Assembly (NCBI RefSeq): GCF_009707865.1
Contig: NZ_WMBA01000005.1
Location: 124,001-188,000 of the forward strand
Source: Amycolatopsis pithecellobii
GTDB lineage: Bacteria > Actinomycetota > Actinomycetes > Mycobacteriales > Pseudonocardiaceae
DNA: 64,000 nucleotides
Reading direction: 5' to 3'
A program made the position numbers and the translations under genes. Position 1 is the first letter of the stretch. The number at the start of each line of letters is the position of its first letter. Positions 1 to 8,511 of this stretch are shown piece after piece. A model generated the notes under the pieces. That model had not been told where the DNA came from. It did no database searches and saw only the letters and a program-made list of their open reading frames with translations.

Positions 1-318
1 TGCCGCGCTGACAAAGAGATGCCGCACGTCCACTCGGCCGTCGTCCAGCAGCCGCCTGGTGACTTCGTACGCCAGAGCCGCGCCGAGAAAACAATGCCCG
101 AACAGCGCGACCGGACCATTTCCGGCGGTCTCGATCGCAGTTTTCACCACATCGTCGGCGGCGGCGTGCAGGTCCCGGTACGGTTTCTCGTCGACCCGCC
201 TTTCCCGGCCGGGTAACTGCACCGGCGCGGCCACGACTTCGCGAAGTCCGAGCTTGTTCCACGGATGAAAGAAACTGGCCCCACCGCCCGCGAATGGCAG
301 GCAGATCAAAGGTAACAC
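1..318 (-). CDS. Type II thioesterase, 5' part (runs off left edge)
   Basis: The first 106 codons of an alpha/beta-hydrolase thioesterase that edits polyketide or peptide assembly lines. Visible family marks are LPFAGGGAS (residues 7-15), LPGRE (35-39) and ALFGHCFLGAALAYE (71-85). The nucleophile position holds Cys76 (GHC) where the family usually has Ser in GHSMGA, and there is one extra residue after it. GTG at 318 is chosen because a stop lies 27 codons upstream in frame and a GGGGG Shine-Dalgarno-like run sits about 7 nt before it. Divergent from the gene at 639. Its partner synthase, if any, lies outside the window. Confidence 0.8.
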   Translation of the reverse strand, partial: MLPLICLPFAGGGASFFHPWNKLGLREVVAAPVQLPGRERRVDEKPYRDLHAAADDVVKTAIETAGNGPVALFGHCFLGAALAYEVTRRLLDDGRVDVRHLFVSAA

Positions 319-526
319 GCACAGCCCCCAGACGTGTCCAGCAATTCGTCGTTCGGACCGTAACGCGAGGCGGCTATTTCACGCAAACAATGGCCTGGTA
401 CGACCGGCGATCGTGCCCGGCAGGACACCGAACCTACCCGAACAGCCGCACCGCCCACATCGTTCATCATGCAGCGCACGAAGTTCGCATCCCGAACTCT
501 TCTTACCGCAAGGGTTGAGCGAGAGG

Positions 527-555
527 TAGACGCGGGCAAATTCGTTCCGTATCAT
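527..555 (+). promoter_or_regulatory. Candidate promoter of the BKACE operon
   Basis: TAGACG (527-532) and TATCAT (550-555) are separated by exactly 17 nt, a sigma-70-like arrangement with 4/6 match at -35. Transcription would begin near 562 and give a leader of about 75 nt. The palindrome at 555-569 begins at the last base of the -10 box, so a bound repressor would block initiation. Confidence 0.5.
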
Positions 556-569
556 GAACACACTGTTCA
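555..569. promoter_or_regulatory. Palindromic operator TGAACA-N3-TGTTCA
   Basis: A perfect 6-3-6 inverted repeat overlapping the end of the predicted -10 box. The IclR-type regulator encoded at 2595, last gene of this operon, is the most economical ligand. That assignment is inference. Confidence 0.5.
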
Positions 570-638
570 CAGTGCGCACATTACTGCTACACCGGACGAC
601 CGCGGCCGGCCCGCGTTCCTGTTGGGAGGAAAACCGGC

Positions 639-1574
639 ATGATTACTGCCGACAGTGTGATCATCAGTACCGCCGTGACGGGCTCGGTGCACGTGCCGTC
701 GCAGAGCGAGTACCTGCCGATCACGCCACAGGAGATCGTGGCGGAGTCGCTGGCCGCCGCGGAAGCCGGTGCCGCGGTCATCCACCTGCACGCCCGGCAT
801 CCCGAGGACGGCAGGCCCGCGTTCGAACCGAGCGTGTTCGAGCAGATCATCCCGCCGATCGCCGAGCAGTGCGACGCGGTCATCAACATCTCGACCGGCG
901 GCGCCACCTCGATGACGATCGAGGAGCGGCTCGCCGCCGCGACCCGCTTCTCCCCCGAGCTGGCGTCGCTCAACATGGGATCGATGAACTTCGTCTTCTC
1001 CGGGATCGCCGGGAAGGTGACCGACTGGAAGCACGACTGGGAGAAGCCGTATCTCGAAGGCACCTACGGCCGCCCCTTCGTCAACACGTTCGCGCAGATC
1101 GAGTACACACTGCGGGAGCTGGGCGAGAAGGGCGGCACCCGGTTCGAATACGAGTGCTACGACATCGGGCACCTCTACAGCCTCGCTCACTTCGCCGACC
1201 GCGGCCTTGCCCAGCCGCCCTTCCTCATCCAGGGCGTGTTCGGGGTGGTCGGCGGCATCGGGGCCGACCACGAGAACCTCACGCATATGGTCGCGATCGC
1301 CGACAAGCTCTTCGGCGCCGACTATCACTTCTCCGCCTTCGCCGCCGGGCGGCCGCAGATGCAGTTCGGTACGCACAGCGCGTGGCTCGGCGGGCACGTC
1401 CGGGTCGGGCTCGAGGACAATCTCTACATCGGCAAGGGCGAGAAGGCCAAGAGCAACGCCCAGCAGGTACGCAAGATCCGCGAGGTGCTCACCGATCTCG
1501 GCAGGCCCATCGCGACCCCGGCCGACGCCCGCCGGATGCTCGCCCTCAAGGGCGCCGAGAACATCAAGCTGTAG
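639..1574 (+). CDS. Beta-keto acid cleavage enzyme (BKACE, former DUF849)
   Basis: A 311-residue TIM-barrel zinc enzyme of the BKACE family, whose members condense a beta-keto acid with acetyl-CoA and release acetoacetate and a new CoA ester. The HLHAR motif (His49, His51) supplies metal ligands. The family-typical segments INISTGG (about residue 88) and VRVGLEDNLYIGKG near 255-270 are present. The start is fixed by GGAGGA about 8 nt upstream. Followed by an SDR and an IclR regulator, it probably opens a small catabolic operon. The substrate cannot be read from sequence; carnitine-type, amino-keto and other keto acids are all known in the family. Confidence 0.88.
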   Translation: MITADSVIISTAVTGSVHVPSQSEYLPITPQEIVAESLAAAEAGAAVIHLHARHPEDGRPAFEPSVFEQIIPPIAEQCDAVINISTGGATSMTIEERLAAATRFSPELASLNMGSMNFVFSGIAGKVTDWKHDWEKPYLEGTYGRPFVNTFAQIEYTLRELGEKGGTRFEYECYDIGHLYSLAHFADRGLAQPPFLIQGVFGVVGGIGADHENLTHMVAIADKLFGADYHFSAFAAGRPQMQFGTHSAWLGGHVRVGLEDNLYIGKGEKAKSNAQQVRKIREVLTDLGRPIATPADARRMLALKGAENIKL

Positions 1575-1578
1575 GGAG

Positions 1579-1785
1579 CGTTTTGAAAGTGGCTTGCCTA
1601 GCGGTGCGGGTAGCGGAACCTCAGTCCCGCCCGCCAGCCCGACCACCAGCCCTGGCGGACACGCTGCGCGCGGCAGCACCTTCGCCACGTCGGCGCTGTC
1701 CTCGCGAGGAACCACCTGAGAATTCGGCAGCAGAGTGCAAGCTGACGGCCCACAGCAAGCGGCTCCGCCGCTGATAAAACACAAC
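1579..1785. repeat. Dispersed repeat, long copy
   Basis: Shares two blocks with the element at 7735-7831: a left block starting GTTTTGAAAGTGGCTTGC, and a right block containing CAGCAAGCGGCTCCGCCGCT. About 110 nt of unrelated sequence separates them here. The ends form a poor inverted pair (GTTTTGAAAG with CTGATAAAAC). It fills the gap between the BKACE and SDR genes, so the operon mRNA would carry it. Boundaries are approximate. Confidence 0.6.
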
Positions 1786-1815
1786 CTGGTACCGAGAACC
1801 GAGAGGAAAGACAAC

Positions 1816-2580
1816 GTGTCCGAGAACGCATCCGGGTTGCTCGCCGGCAAAGTCGTGCTCCTGGTGGGCGCGAGCGCGGGCATCGGCGCCGACGCCGCAT
1901 CGGTCTTCGCCGAGGAAGGTGCCTCCCTCATGCTCACCGCCCGCTCGGAGGACGCGCTGGCCACGCTCACCGAGAAGCTCACCTCGGCCGGGCACGACGT
2001 CGCCTACACCACGGGCGATGTCAGCGTCGCGGCCGATGTCGCGGGGTTCGTCGACGCCACCGTCGAGCGGTTCGGACGGCTCGACGGCGCCTTCAACAAC
2101 GCGGGCATCAACCAGCAGGGCCGGCTCGACGAAGTGTCCGAAGAGGACTTCGACCGGGTCATGGCGATCAACGTGAAAGGCACCTGGCTGTGCCTGCGCG
2201 AGGAAATCCGCGCGCTGGGCGAAAACGGCGGGTCGATCGTCAACACCAGCAGCATCGGCGGCATCCGCGGCGCCACCGGGCTCGGCGCATACCAGGCCAG
2301 CAAGGCCGCGGTCATCGGGCTCACCCGCACGGCGGCGCACGATTTCGGGCCGCTCGGGGTGCGGGTCAACGCGATCGCCCCCGGTCCCACCGATTCGCCG
2401 ATGTTGCGCGCGTGGCAGGAAAACGACCCGGCGGCCGTCGAGCGCCGCGTGTCCGCGGTGCCGTTGCGCAAGGCCGGCACCGGGGCCGAGGTGGCGAACG
2501 CCGCCGCCTGGCTGCTGAGTGACCGGGCCGGCCACATCAACGGCGTCGTCATGCCCGTCGACGGCGGGCTCACCGCCTAG
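1816..2580 (+). CDS. SDR family oxidoreductase
   Basis: A classical short-chain dehydrogenase of 254 residues. The Rossmann motif GASAGIG is at 18-24, NNAG at 94-97, a Ser in NTSS near 145, and YxxxK at Tyr159/Lys163. The C-terminus VMPVDGGLTA is typical. The GTG at 1816 is preferred over the upstream ATG at 1735 because a GAGAGGAAAG ribosome site lies just before it and the longer N-terminus would be coded by the repeat element. It probably supplies or consumes the keto acid handled by the BKACE upstream. Confidence 0.85.
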   Translation: MSENASGLLAGKVVLLVGASAGIGADAASVFAEEGASLMLTARSEDALATLTEKLTSAGHDVAYTTGDVSVAADVAGFVDATVERFGRLDGAFNNAGINQQGRLDEVSEEDFDRVMAINVKGTWLCLREEIRALGENGGSIVNTSSIGGIRGATGLGAYQASKAAVIGLTRTAAHDFGPLGVRVNAIAPGPTDSPMLRAWQENDPAAVERRVSAVPLRKAGTGAEVANAAAWLLSDRAGHINGVVMPVDGGLTA

Positions 2581-2594
2581 CCCCCCGCGACGTC

Positions 2595-3356
2595 ATGGCG
2601 AACGGCGACGCGTCCGGCTCGGATATCCAGGCGGTGCACCGGGTCGGCCAGATCTGCGCGCTCTTCGGCCCGGAGACCGGCGAGCTCACGGCCGCCGATT
2701 TGGCCGAGCGCCTCGGGCTCAACCGCACGACGGCCTACCGGTACTGCGTCTCGCTCGTCACCGCCGGGATCCTCGAGCGCGGGCACCGGCGCGGCACGTT
2801 CGCCCTCGGCGGGCTGATGGTGCAGCTCGGCATTCACGCGCTGGGACGGCGGCGGGTCGTCAAGATCGCCCCGCCCTATCTGGCGGAACTGCGTGCCTCG
2901 GTGCGCGCGACGACGGTGCTCGCGGTGTGGGGCGCCCGTGGACCCGTCGTCGCGCTGGTCAACGAGGACGTCAGCCGCACGGTCGTGGTGACCGTGCACG
3001 TCGGTGCCCAACTCGACCTCGACTCGGCGCAGCTGCGGGTTTTCCTTGCCTGCCAGGACGATCAAGTCTTCGAGCGAATCACCGACGGCATGCCGGAGGA
3101 CCGGCGGGCGGAGCTGGCGGACGACGTGCACCTCGCCCGGCACAACGGCTACAGCGTCGTGAGCCACTCGGGCGGCCTGTTCGCGGCGGCGGCCCCGGTG
3201 TTCGACGAGTACGGGATCTGCGCCACGGTCGCGTTGCTCGGTGCCCACCAGCCGGTCGATCTGTCGGCCGGTTCGCCGGTGCTGACCGGGCTGCTGGGCA
3301 CCGCGAGTACCCTCACCGCTCGAATCCGAACGTCAAATCCTGCTCAGGTCCCCTAG
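2595..3356 (+). CDS. IclR family transcriptional regulator
   Basis: A 253-residue regulator. The N-terminal winged helix (about 10-75) contains LAERLGLNRTTAYRYC, followed by a GAF-like effector domain with RATTVLAVWGARGP and a C-terminal segment ending near 240. It starts 14 nt after the SDR stop with a weak ribosome site, so it is probably translationally coupled. IclR proteins usually control the catabolic operon next to them; the palindrome at 555-569 is a plausible target. Confidence 0.85.
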   Translation: MANGDASGSDIQAVHRVGQICALFGPETGELTAADLAERLGLNRTTAYRYCVSLVTAGILERGHRRGTFALGGLMVQLGIHALGRRRVVKIAPPYLAELRASVRATTVLAVWGARGPVVALVNEDVSRTVVVTVHVGAQLDLDSAQLRVFLACQDDQVFERITDGMPEDRRAELADDVHLARHNGYSVVSHSGGLFAAAAPVFDEYGICATVALLGAHQPVDLSAGSPVLTGLLGTASTLTARIRTSNPAQVP

Positions 3357-3419
3357 CTGTCACCGGTTCGGCACTGGCAGGTTGTGACCACAGGCTCAGC
3401 GGGATGAGGCGAGCAGGTC

Positions 3420-6400
3420 ATGACCTTGACGGCAGATCAGTCCACTTTGGCCGGGCAAGTGCGCCGGTTGTACTTCGGTACGGCCGGCGATGACACGCAG
3501 CTGACCGAACTGGCGCGAGCGCACCATTCCCTCGCCCGCGCCAGGCAGACCGGCGAATCGGTGCTCGGCGTTTTCCACCGCACCGCGCGTATCGACGGCC
3601 GGGCGACGGCGACGACGGTCGTGCAGATCGTCACCGAGGACCTGCCCGGCCTGCTCGACTCGGTTGTCGGCGAGCTGACCCGTGGCGGGCACCGGATCCG
3701 GCAGGTCGTCAGCCCCGTCGCCGTGGTGTGGCGGGACGCCGATCACTTGCTGCGGTCGGTCTTCCCGGAGCTGGACCCGGAAAATCCGCCACCCGGCGCG
3801 GTCGTCGAGTCCTGGATCAGCGTGGAGATCGACCGGATCGGTAACGCGGACCGCGCCCGCGAACTCCAACAGCGGCTGACGTCCGTGATCGACGACGTGC
3901 GTGCGGTGGCGGCCTCCGGCGAGGAGATGCGGGAGATCGCGCGTGCGGTCGCCGCCGCGGTGACCGATGCCGGCACCGGCGCACTCCTGCGGTGGCTGGC
4001 CGACGGCCACTTCACGTTCCTCGGTTACCGGTTCGACGACCCCCTGCGCACCGGCGACGGTCTCGGCTTGCTGCGGGACGGAAGCTCACTCGTCGCGGGG
4101 ATTCCCATCCCCGCGTCCGGACCGGGAATGATTCTGGCGCCGGCGAGTGGACCGTCCACAGTGTACTGTCCGGGTGAGCCGTGCTACCTCGGAATCCGGA
4201 CGCAGCGTGGGGGCCGGATCACCGGCGAGCACCGGTTCGTCGGCACCTTCACCGCTTCCGCGCGACACGAGGACATACGGACCATCCCGGTCGTCTCCGA
4301 TCGCGTCGAGCACGTACTCACCCGGACCGGTGTGTCCGGGAAATCCCGCACGGGCCAACGAATGCTGGAGATCCTGGAGGATCTACCGCGCACCGAGCTT
4401 TTCGCCGCGGACGAAGTTTTCCTGCACCACATCGCGACGGGCGCGCCGGCGCCTGCCGAACTGCACCAGCCACGGGTGTTCATCCGGCGCGACCCCCACG
4501 GCCGGTTCTTCTCGTGCCTGGTTTTCCTGGCCGCGCAACGGTACACGACCGCCGGCCGGCTCGCGATGCGCGACGTGCTGCGGTCGGAATTGGGCGGGGC
4601 GTCGGTGACCGAGCACGTGCGCACTGCCGGCCCGGCGACGACGATGATCCACTTCGTCGTACACACCGATCCGCGCCCGCGGCCCGAACCCGATGTCGCC
4701 CGCATCGGCGAACGGCTCGCCGCGACGGTGTGTGGCTGGGACGAGCGGCTCGTCGACGCCGTACTCGCGGGGCGGCACGGCGAATCCGGCACCACCGAGG
4801 ACGCCCGGCGTTATGTGAAGGGGTTTCCCGAGGCGTACAAGGAGAAGTTCGACGCCGAGACCGGGCTGGACGATCTGCTGCGGCTGCGCTCGCTCCCCGC
4901 CGACGCGGGCCTGGACACCTGTGTGTACCTCCCGCCCGGCGCCCGGCAGGCCCGGTTCAAGCTCTACCTCAGCGGGCGGCGCGAAACACTGTCCGAGATT
5001 CTGTCTATTGTGGAGGGACTCGGCACCGGCGTCCTCGACGAGCACTCGTACGAGATCACCGTCGACAGCATCCCGTATTGGATCTTCGACTTCGGGCTCA
5101 CCGTCGACCGGCCCGAGGTCTGGCGTGACCCGGCGATCCGCGACCGGTTCGAAGAAGCGTTCACCGCCGTGTGGCGCGGCGATGCCGAATCCGACCGGTT
5201 GAACGCACTCGTGGTGCGTGCGGGCCTCGACTGGCGGCAGGCCGCGTTGCTGCGCGCCTACACCAGGTACCAGCACCAGACCGGAAATGTCCATAATGAA
5301 CAGTCCTTATCGGACGCGCTGCTGGCGTGGCCGCGGATCGCGGCCGGACTGGTGCGGTTGTTCGAGCAACGGTTCGATCCGGATTTCCGGGGCGAGGACC
5401 GGGAAAACGGCACACGCGAGCTCACCCGGCTCATCGACGACATTCCCGATCCGGGCGAGCACTGGCTCCTGCGCGGGTGTCTCGACCTGATCCACGCCAC
5501 GGTCCGCACGAACTACTACTGCTTTGTCGGCACGCGTAACGGTGGCGGCCGCGGCCAGGTGCTGTCGCTGAAACTGGCCGGCCCGGCGATTCCCGCGCCT
5601 GCCGAGATCTTTGTGTACTCACCGCGGCTCGAGGGCGTGCATCTCCGGTTCGGCCGCGTCGCGCGTGGCGGGCTGCGCTGGTCGGACCGGCGCGCGGACT
5701 ACCGGACCGAGATCCTCGACCTGGCCAGGGCACAAGCCGTGCGGAACTCGGCGATCGTGCCCGCGGGCGCACACGGTGGGTTCGTGCTCACGCGCCCGCC
5801 CGCCGACCGGGACGCGCGGCGCACGGAAGCCGAGGCGTGCTACCGGATGTTCGTCGCCGGGCTCCTCGATCTCACCGACAACATCCGCGACGGGCAAATC
5901 GTGAGCCCGCCGCGGGTTCTCCGCTACGACGGCGACGACCCGTATCTGGTGGTGACCGCCGGCCAGGGAACGTTTTCCGCTGCCGCCAACGACATCGCGC
6001 ACGCGTACGGGTTCTGGCTGGGCGACGCGTTCGCGCCCGCCGAGCGGTCGAACACCGCTGTGGTCTGGGAAAGCGCCGGACGGCACTTCCACGAGCTGGG
6101 CCTGGATCCGGAGCGCGAGCACGTCACCGTGGCGGCGATCGGCGACCTCTCCGGCGCCGGAATGCCGCACCATGTCCGGCTGATCGCCGCGTTCGACGAC
6201 CGGCACATCTTTCTCGACCCCGCACCGGATCCGGCGGCCTCGGCGGCGGAACGAGAACGGCTTTCGGGCGCCTCGCTGGCGGACTACGACCCGGCGAAGC
6301 TCAGCCCCGGCGGCGGAGTGTGGCCTCGCACTGAGAAGGCCATCCCGGTCAACCCGATCATGCGCGCCGCACTCGATCTCGGCAGCACCGTGGAATGGTT

Positions 6401-7721
6401 GTCCGCGGACGAAATGGTCCGCGCGATCCTGCTGGCCCCGGTCGATGTGCAGTGGCACGGCGGGAGCGGCACCTACGTCAAGGCGGCCACGGAAACCCAT
6501 GCCGCCACGCGGGTTCGCGATGCGGTCGACGCCGCCGAGCTGCGCGCCAAGATCGTCGCCGGCAACCTCGGCCTGACGCGACGCGGCCGGATCGAGTTCG
6601 CCCGCGCCGGTGGGCACGTCGTCGACGATGTGGCCGCGATCGCCAACTCGGACCGCGAGGTCAACGTCAAAATCCTGCTCGCCGACCTGGTCGCCAAGGG
6701 CAGGCTGGGCACCGCCGAACGCGACGAACTGCTGGCCGCGGTGACGGGCGAACCGGCGAAACCCGGCAGGCGGCACCGCACACTCGGGGTCAGCCGGGCG
6801 CACGCGGCCCGGCACGTGAGCGTGCATGCGCGGCTGGTCGCCGACCTCGAATACCGCCACGGCCTTGACCGGGCGACCGAGACACTCCCGGGCGAGCGTG
6901 AGTTCGCCGCGCTCGTCCGGGAGCACCAGGGCCTGAGTTCCCCGGAACTGGCCACGGTGGTGGCGCACACCAAGAACGCGCTCAAAGCCGAACTCCTCGC
7001 GAGCGACCTGCTCACCGATCCCGCCCTGCTCCGGCACGCGGCCGGGTACTTCCCGCCCACCGTGAGAAAGCGCTTTCCGGCCGCGATCGAGCAGCATCCG
7101 TTGCGCCGTGAGATCGCGGCGACGGTGCTCGTGAACGAAGTCGTGGATCATGGCGGACTGACGTATGTGTTCCGGCTGACCGAGGACCTTGCGGTGGACT
7201 CCGCGGACGCGGTGCGGGCGTTCGCGGTGGTGAGCGGCAGCTACGACCTGCGCTCGACCTGGGAGTGGATCGAGGCCGCGGGCGAGCAGCTGCCCCTCGC
7301 GGTGACCGATCAGCTCGTCCTGGACACGCGCACCTTGCTCGATCGCGCCGCGCGGTGGCTGCTTTCGCGACGGACCGCACCACTCGACGTTACCGCCGAG
7401 ATCGGCCGGTTCCGTCCCGTCGTGCGAGCCCTGCGCCCCAAGCTCGGGCGCCTGGCGTGCGGCGTCGCGCGCCAGGCGGCCGACGAACGGGCGCGACAGC
7501 TGATCGCCGACCACGTGCCGCTGCTGCTGGCGACCCAGCTGGCGAGCCTGCCCTCGGCGTATTCACTGCTGGACATCGCGGAGATCGCGGAACTGACCGG
7601 GCACTCGCCCCAGCAGACCGCCGAGGTCTACTTCGCCCCCTCGGAGCACGAAGACAGCCGGTTGCGCGCGGTCACCATAGAGGCACTGCGCGGTGGTGCC
7701 GGGCAGAAGATCGCCGGCTGA
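3420..7721 (+). CDS. Divergent NAD-glutamate dehydrogenase paralogue
   Basis: A 1,433-residue relative of the large GDH180-type NAD-dependent glutamate dehydrogenases. ACT-like N-terminal regions, RGGLRWSDRRADYRTEIL (about 750) and YDGDDPYLVV (about 838) identify it. Compared with the family as I know it (about 1,600 residues), several conserved segments are missing or altered. The GGSxGYDHKxMGIT stretch after GDAFA is absent, DVFGNG after GDLSG is absent, EGGNLG is reduced to AGNLG, and the DNSAGVDCSDHEVN region is reduced to AIANSDREVN. GAKGGF is GAHGGF (about 784). It may be inactive or have another activity. It sits alone, 63 nt after the IclR gene. Confidence 0.8.
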   Translation: MTLTADQSTLAGQVRRLYFGTAGDDTQLTELARAHHSLARARQTGESVLGVFHRTARIDGRATATTVVQIVTEDLPGLLDSVVGELTRGGHRIRQVVSPVAVVWRDADHLLRSVFPELDPENPPPGAVVESWISVEIDRIGNADRARELQQRLTSVIDDVRAVAASGEEMREIARAVAAAVTDAGTGALLRWLADGHFTFLGYRFDDPLRTGDGLGLLRDGSSLVAGIPIPASGPGMILAPASGPSTVYCPGEPCYLGIRTQRGGRITGEHRFVGTFTASARHEDIRTIPVVSDRVEHVLTRTGVSGKSRTGQRMLEILEDLPRTELFAADEVFLHHIATGAPAPAELHQPRVFIRRDPHGRFFSCLVFLAAQRYTTAGRLAMRDVLRSELGGASVTEHVRTAGPATTMIHFVVHTDPRPRPEPDVARIGERLAATVCGWDERLVDAVLAGRHGESGTTEDARRYVKGFPEAYKEKFDAETGLDDLLRLRSLPADAGLDTCVYLPPGARQARFKLYLSGRRETLSEILSIVEGLGTGVLDEHSYEITVDSIPYWIFDFGLTVDRPEVWRDPAIRDRFEEAFTAVWRGDAESDRLNALVVRAGLDWRQAALLRAYTRYQHQTGNVHNEQSLSDALLAWPRIAAGLVRLFEQRFDPDFRGEDRENGTRELTRLIDDIPDPGEHWLLRGCLDLIHATVRTNYYCFVGTRNGGGRGQVLSLKLAGPAIPAPAEIFVYSPRLEGVHLRFGRVARGGLRWSDRRADYRTEILDLARAQAVRNSAIVPAGAHGGFVLTRPPADRDARRTEAEACYRMFVAGLLDLTDNIRDGQIVSPPRVLRYDGDDPYLVVTAGQGTFSAAANDIAHAYGFWLGDAFAPAERSNTAVVWESAGRHFHELGLDPEREHVTVAAIGDLSGAGMPHHVRLIAAFDDRHIFLDPAPDPAASAAERERLSGASLADYDPAKLSPGGGVWPRTEKAIPVNPIMRAALDLGSTVEWLSADEMVRAILLAPVDVQWHGGSGTYVKAATETHAATRVRDAVDAAELRAKIVAGNLGLTRRGRIEFARAGGHVVDDVAAIANSDREVNVKILLADLVAKGRLGTAERDELLAAVTGEPAKPGRRHRTLGVSRAHAARHVSVHARLVADLEYRHGLDRATETLPGEREFAALVREHQGLSSPELATVVAHTKNALKAELLASDLLTDPALLRHAAGYFPPTVRKRFPAAIEQHPLRREIAATVLVNEVVDHGGLTYVFRLTEDLAVDSADAVRAFAVVSGSYDLRSTWEWIEAAGEQLPLAVTDQLVLDTRTLLDRAARWLLSRRTAPLDVTAEIGRFRPVVRALRPKLGRLACGVARQAADERARQLIADHVPLLLATQLASLPSAYSLLDIAEIAELTGHSPQQTAEVYFAPSEHEDSRLRAVTIEALRGGAGQKIAG

Positions 7722-7734
7722 CCGAGAATCGCGG

Positions 7735-7831
7735 CTAGACCGTTTCGAAAGTGGTTTGCGTAGCGGTGCGGGTAGCGGTGCCAGTTGATGGCCCGCAGCA
7801 AGCGGCTCCGCCGCTTGCGAAACGGTCCTAG
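7735..7831. repeat. MITE-like inverted-repeat element, short copy
   Basis: A 97-bp element whose ends, CTAGACCGTTTCGAAAG and CTTGCGAAACGGTCCTAG, are near-perfect inverted repeats flanked by CTAG. The interior holds GTTTGCGTAGCGGTGCGGG and CAGCAAGCGGCTCCGCCGCT, both also found at 1579-1785. The right end supplies the TAG stop of the gene at 7828. Sitting between two convergent genes, it could fold into a long hairpin and act as a bidirectional terminator. Confidence 0.7.
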
Positions 7832-8364
7832 GCGACGCGGTCCATGTCCTGGGTTTCGGACAGCTGCCGCAGCGCGTCGAGGTCCGGGCCGATCGTGCAC
7901 CGGACGATCTCGTGCGCGCGCTCGTTGTCGATGTCGCCCAGAACCGGGCTGTGCCACAGCGACATCGCCATCTCCAGCAGGTCGGCGGCGACCACCGGCG
8001 AGGGCTCGTACTGGGACCGGCGGCCGAGGTGGATCGCGCGGTGCAGGTCGACCGACAGCGGGTCCACCTCCAGTTCGTAGCCGGAGCCGACCGTGCGCAG
8101 CGCGGCGCCGGTGCCCTCCAGCGCGCGGCGCAGGCGCAGCACGGCGTTCTTGAGCTGGCTGCGCGCCGAGCGTGGCGGCCGGTCGCCCCAGAACACCTGG
8201 ATCAGGGTGTCGATGGTGACCACCCGGTTGACGTTGACCAGCAGCAGACCGAGCAGGCACCGGTCGCGCTCGCGGCCGAGGTCGAGCGGCTCACCTGCGT
8301 AAATCGCTTCGACGCCACCGAAGACGCCGAACCGCAGGAGTTTCGTGCTGTGCACTGTGCCCAT
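7828..8364 (-). CDS. SARP/AfsR-type regulator, short
   Basis: A 178-residue protein with an OmpR-like winged helix (about 10-95; RPPRSARSQLKNAVLRLRRAL and TVGSGYELEV). After it comes roughly half of a bacterial transcriptional activation domain (ADLLEMAMSLWHSPVLGD). Typical SARPs are about 250-300 residues, so the activation domain looks truncated. The ATG at 8364 has GGAAAGG about 12 nt upstream. The stop codon lies in the repeat at 7735-7831. No biosynthetic genes adjoin it, so its target is unknown. Confidence 0.75.
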   Translation of the reverse strand: MGTVHSTKLLRFGVFGGVEAIYAGEPLDLGRERDRCLLGLLLVNVNRVVTIDTLIQVFWGDRPPRSARSQLKNAVLRLRRALEGTGAALRTVGSGYELEVDPLSVDLHRAIHLGRRSQYEPSPVVAADLLEMAMSLWHSPVLGDIDNERAHEIVRCTIGPDLDALRQLSETQDMDRVA

Positions 8365-8511
8365 CGCTGGCTGACCTTTCCGGGCCGGATGTGTTCCGCT
8401 TATATTCGGTCGCACCGTGACCGGTGGCAACGGCACTTGACGTAGGCTTGAGGAAGCACTTCGGGCGCACAACTTCGTCCATTGTGGACAAAGCAGCGAG
8501 AGGAACCAGCC

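Larger units (their letters stand above)
319..638. other. Divergent intergenic region, 320 bp
   Basis: Lies between the thioesterase (leftward) and the BKACE gene (rightward). No convincing coding sequence is seen; the short ORFs here lack ribosome sites and family resemblance. It holds the promoter and palindrome listed separately at 527-569 and a GGAGGA ribosome site just before 639. Confidence 0.6.

Noticed and set aside
567-1982. Long minus-strand frames opposite the BKACE and SDR genes
   Set aside because: Composition is Arg/Gly/Pro-rich, without family motifs or ribosome sites, and antisense to well-supported genes.
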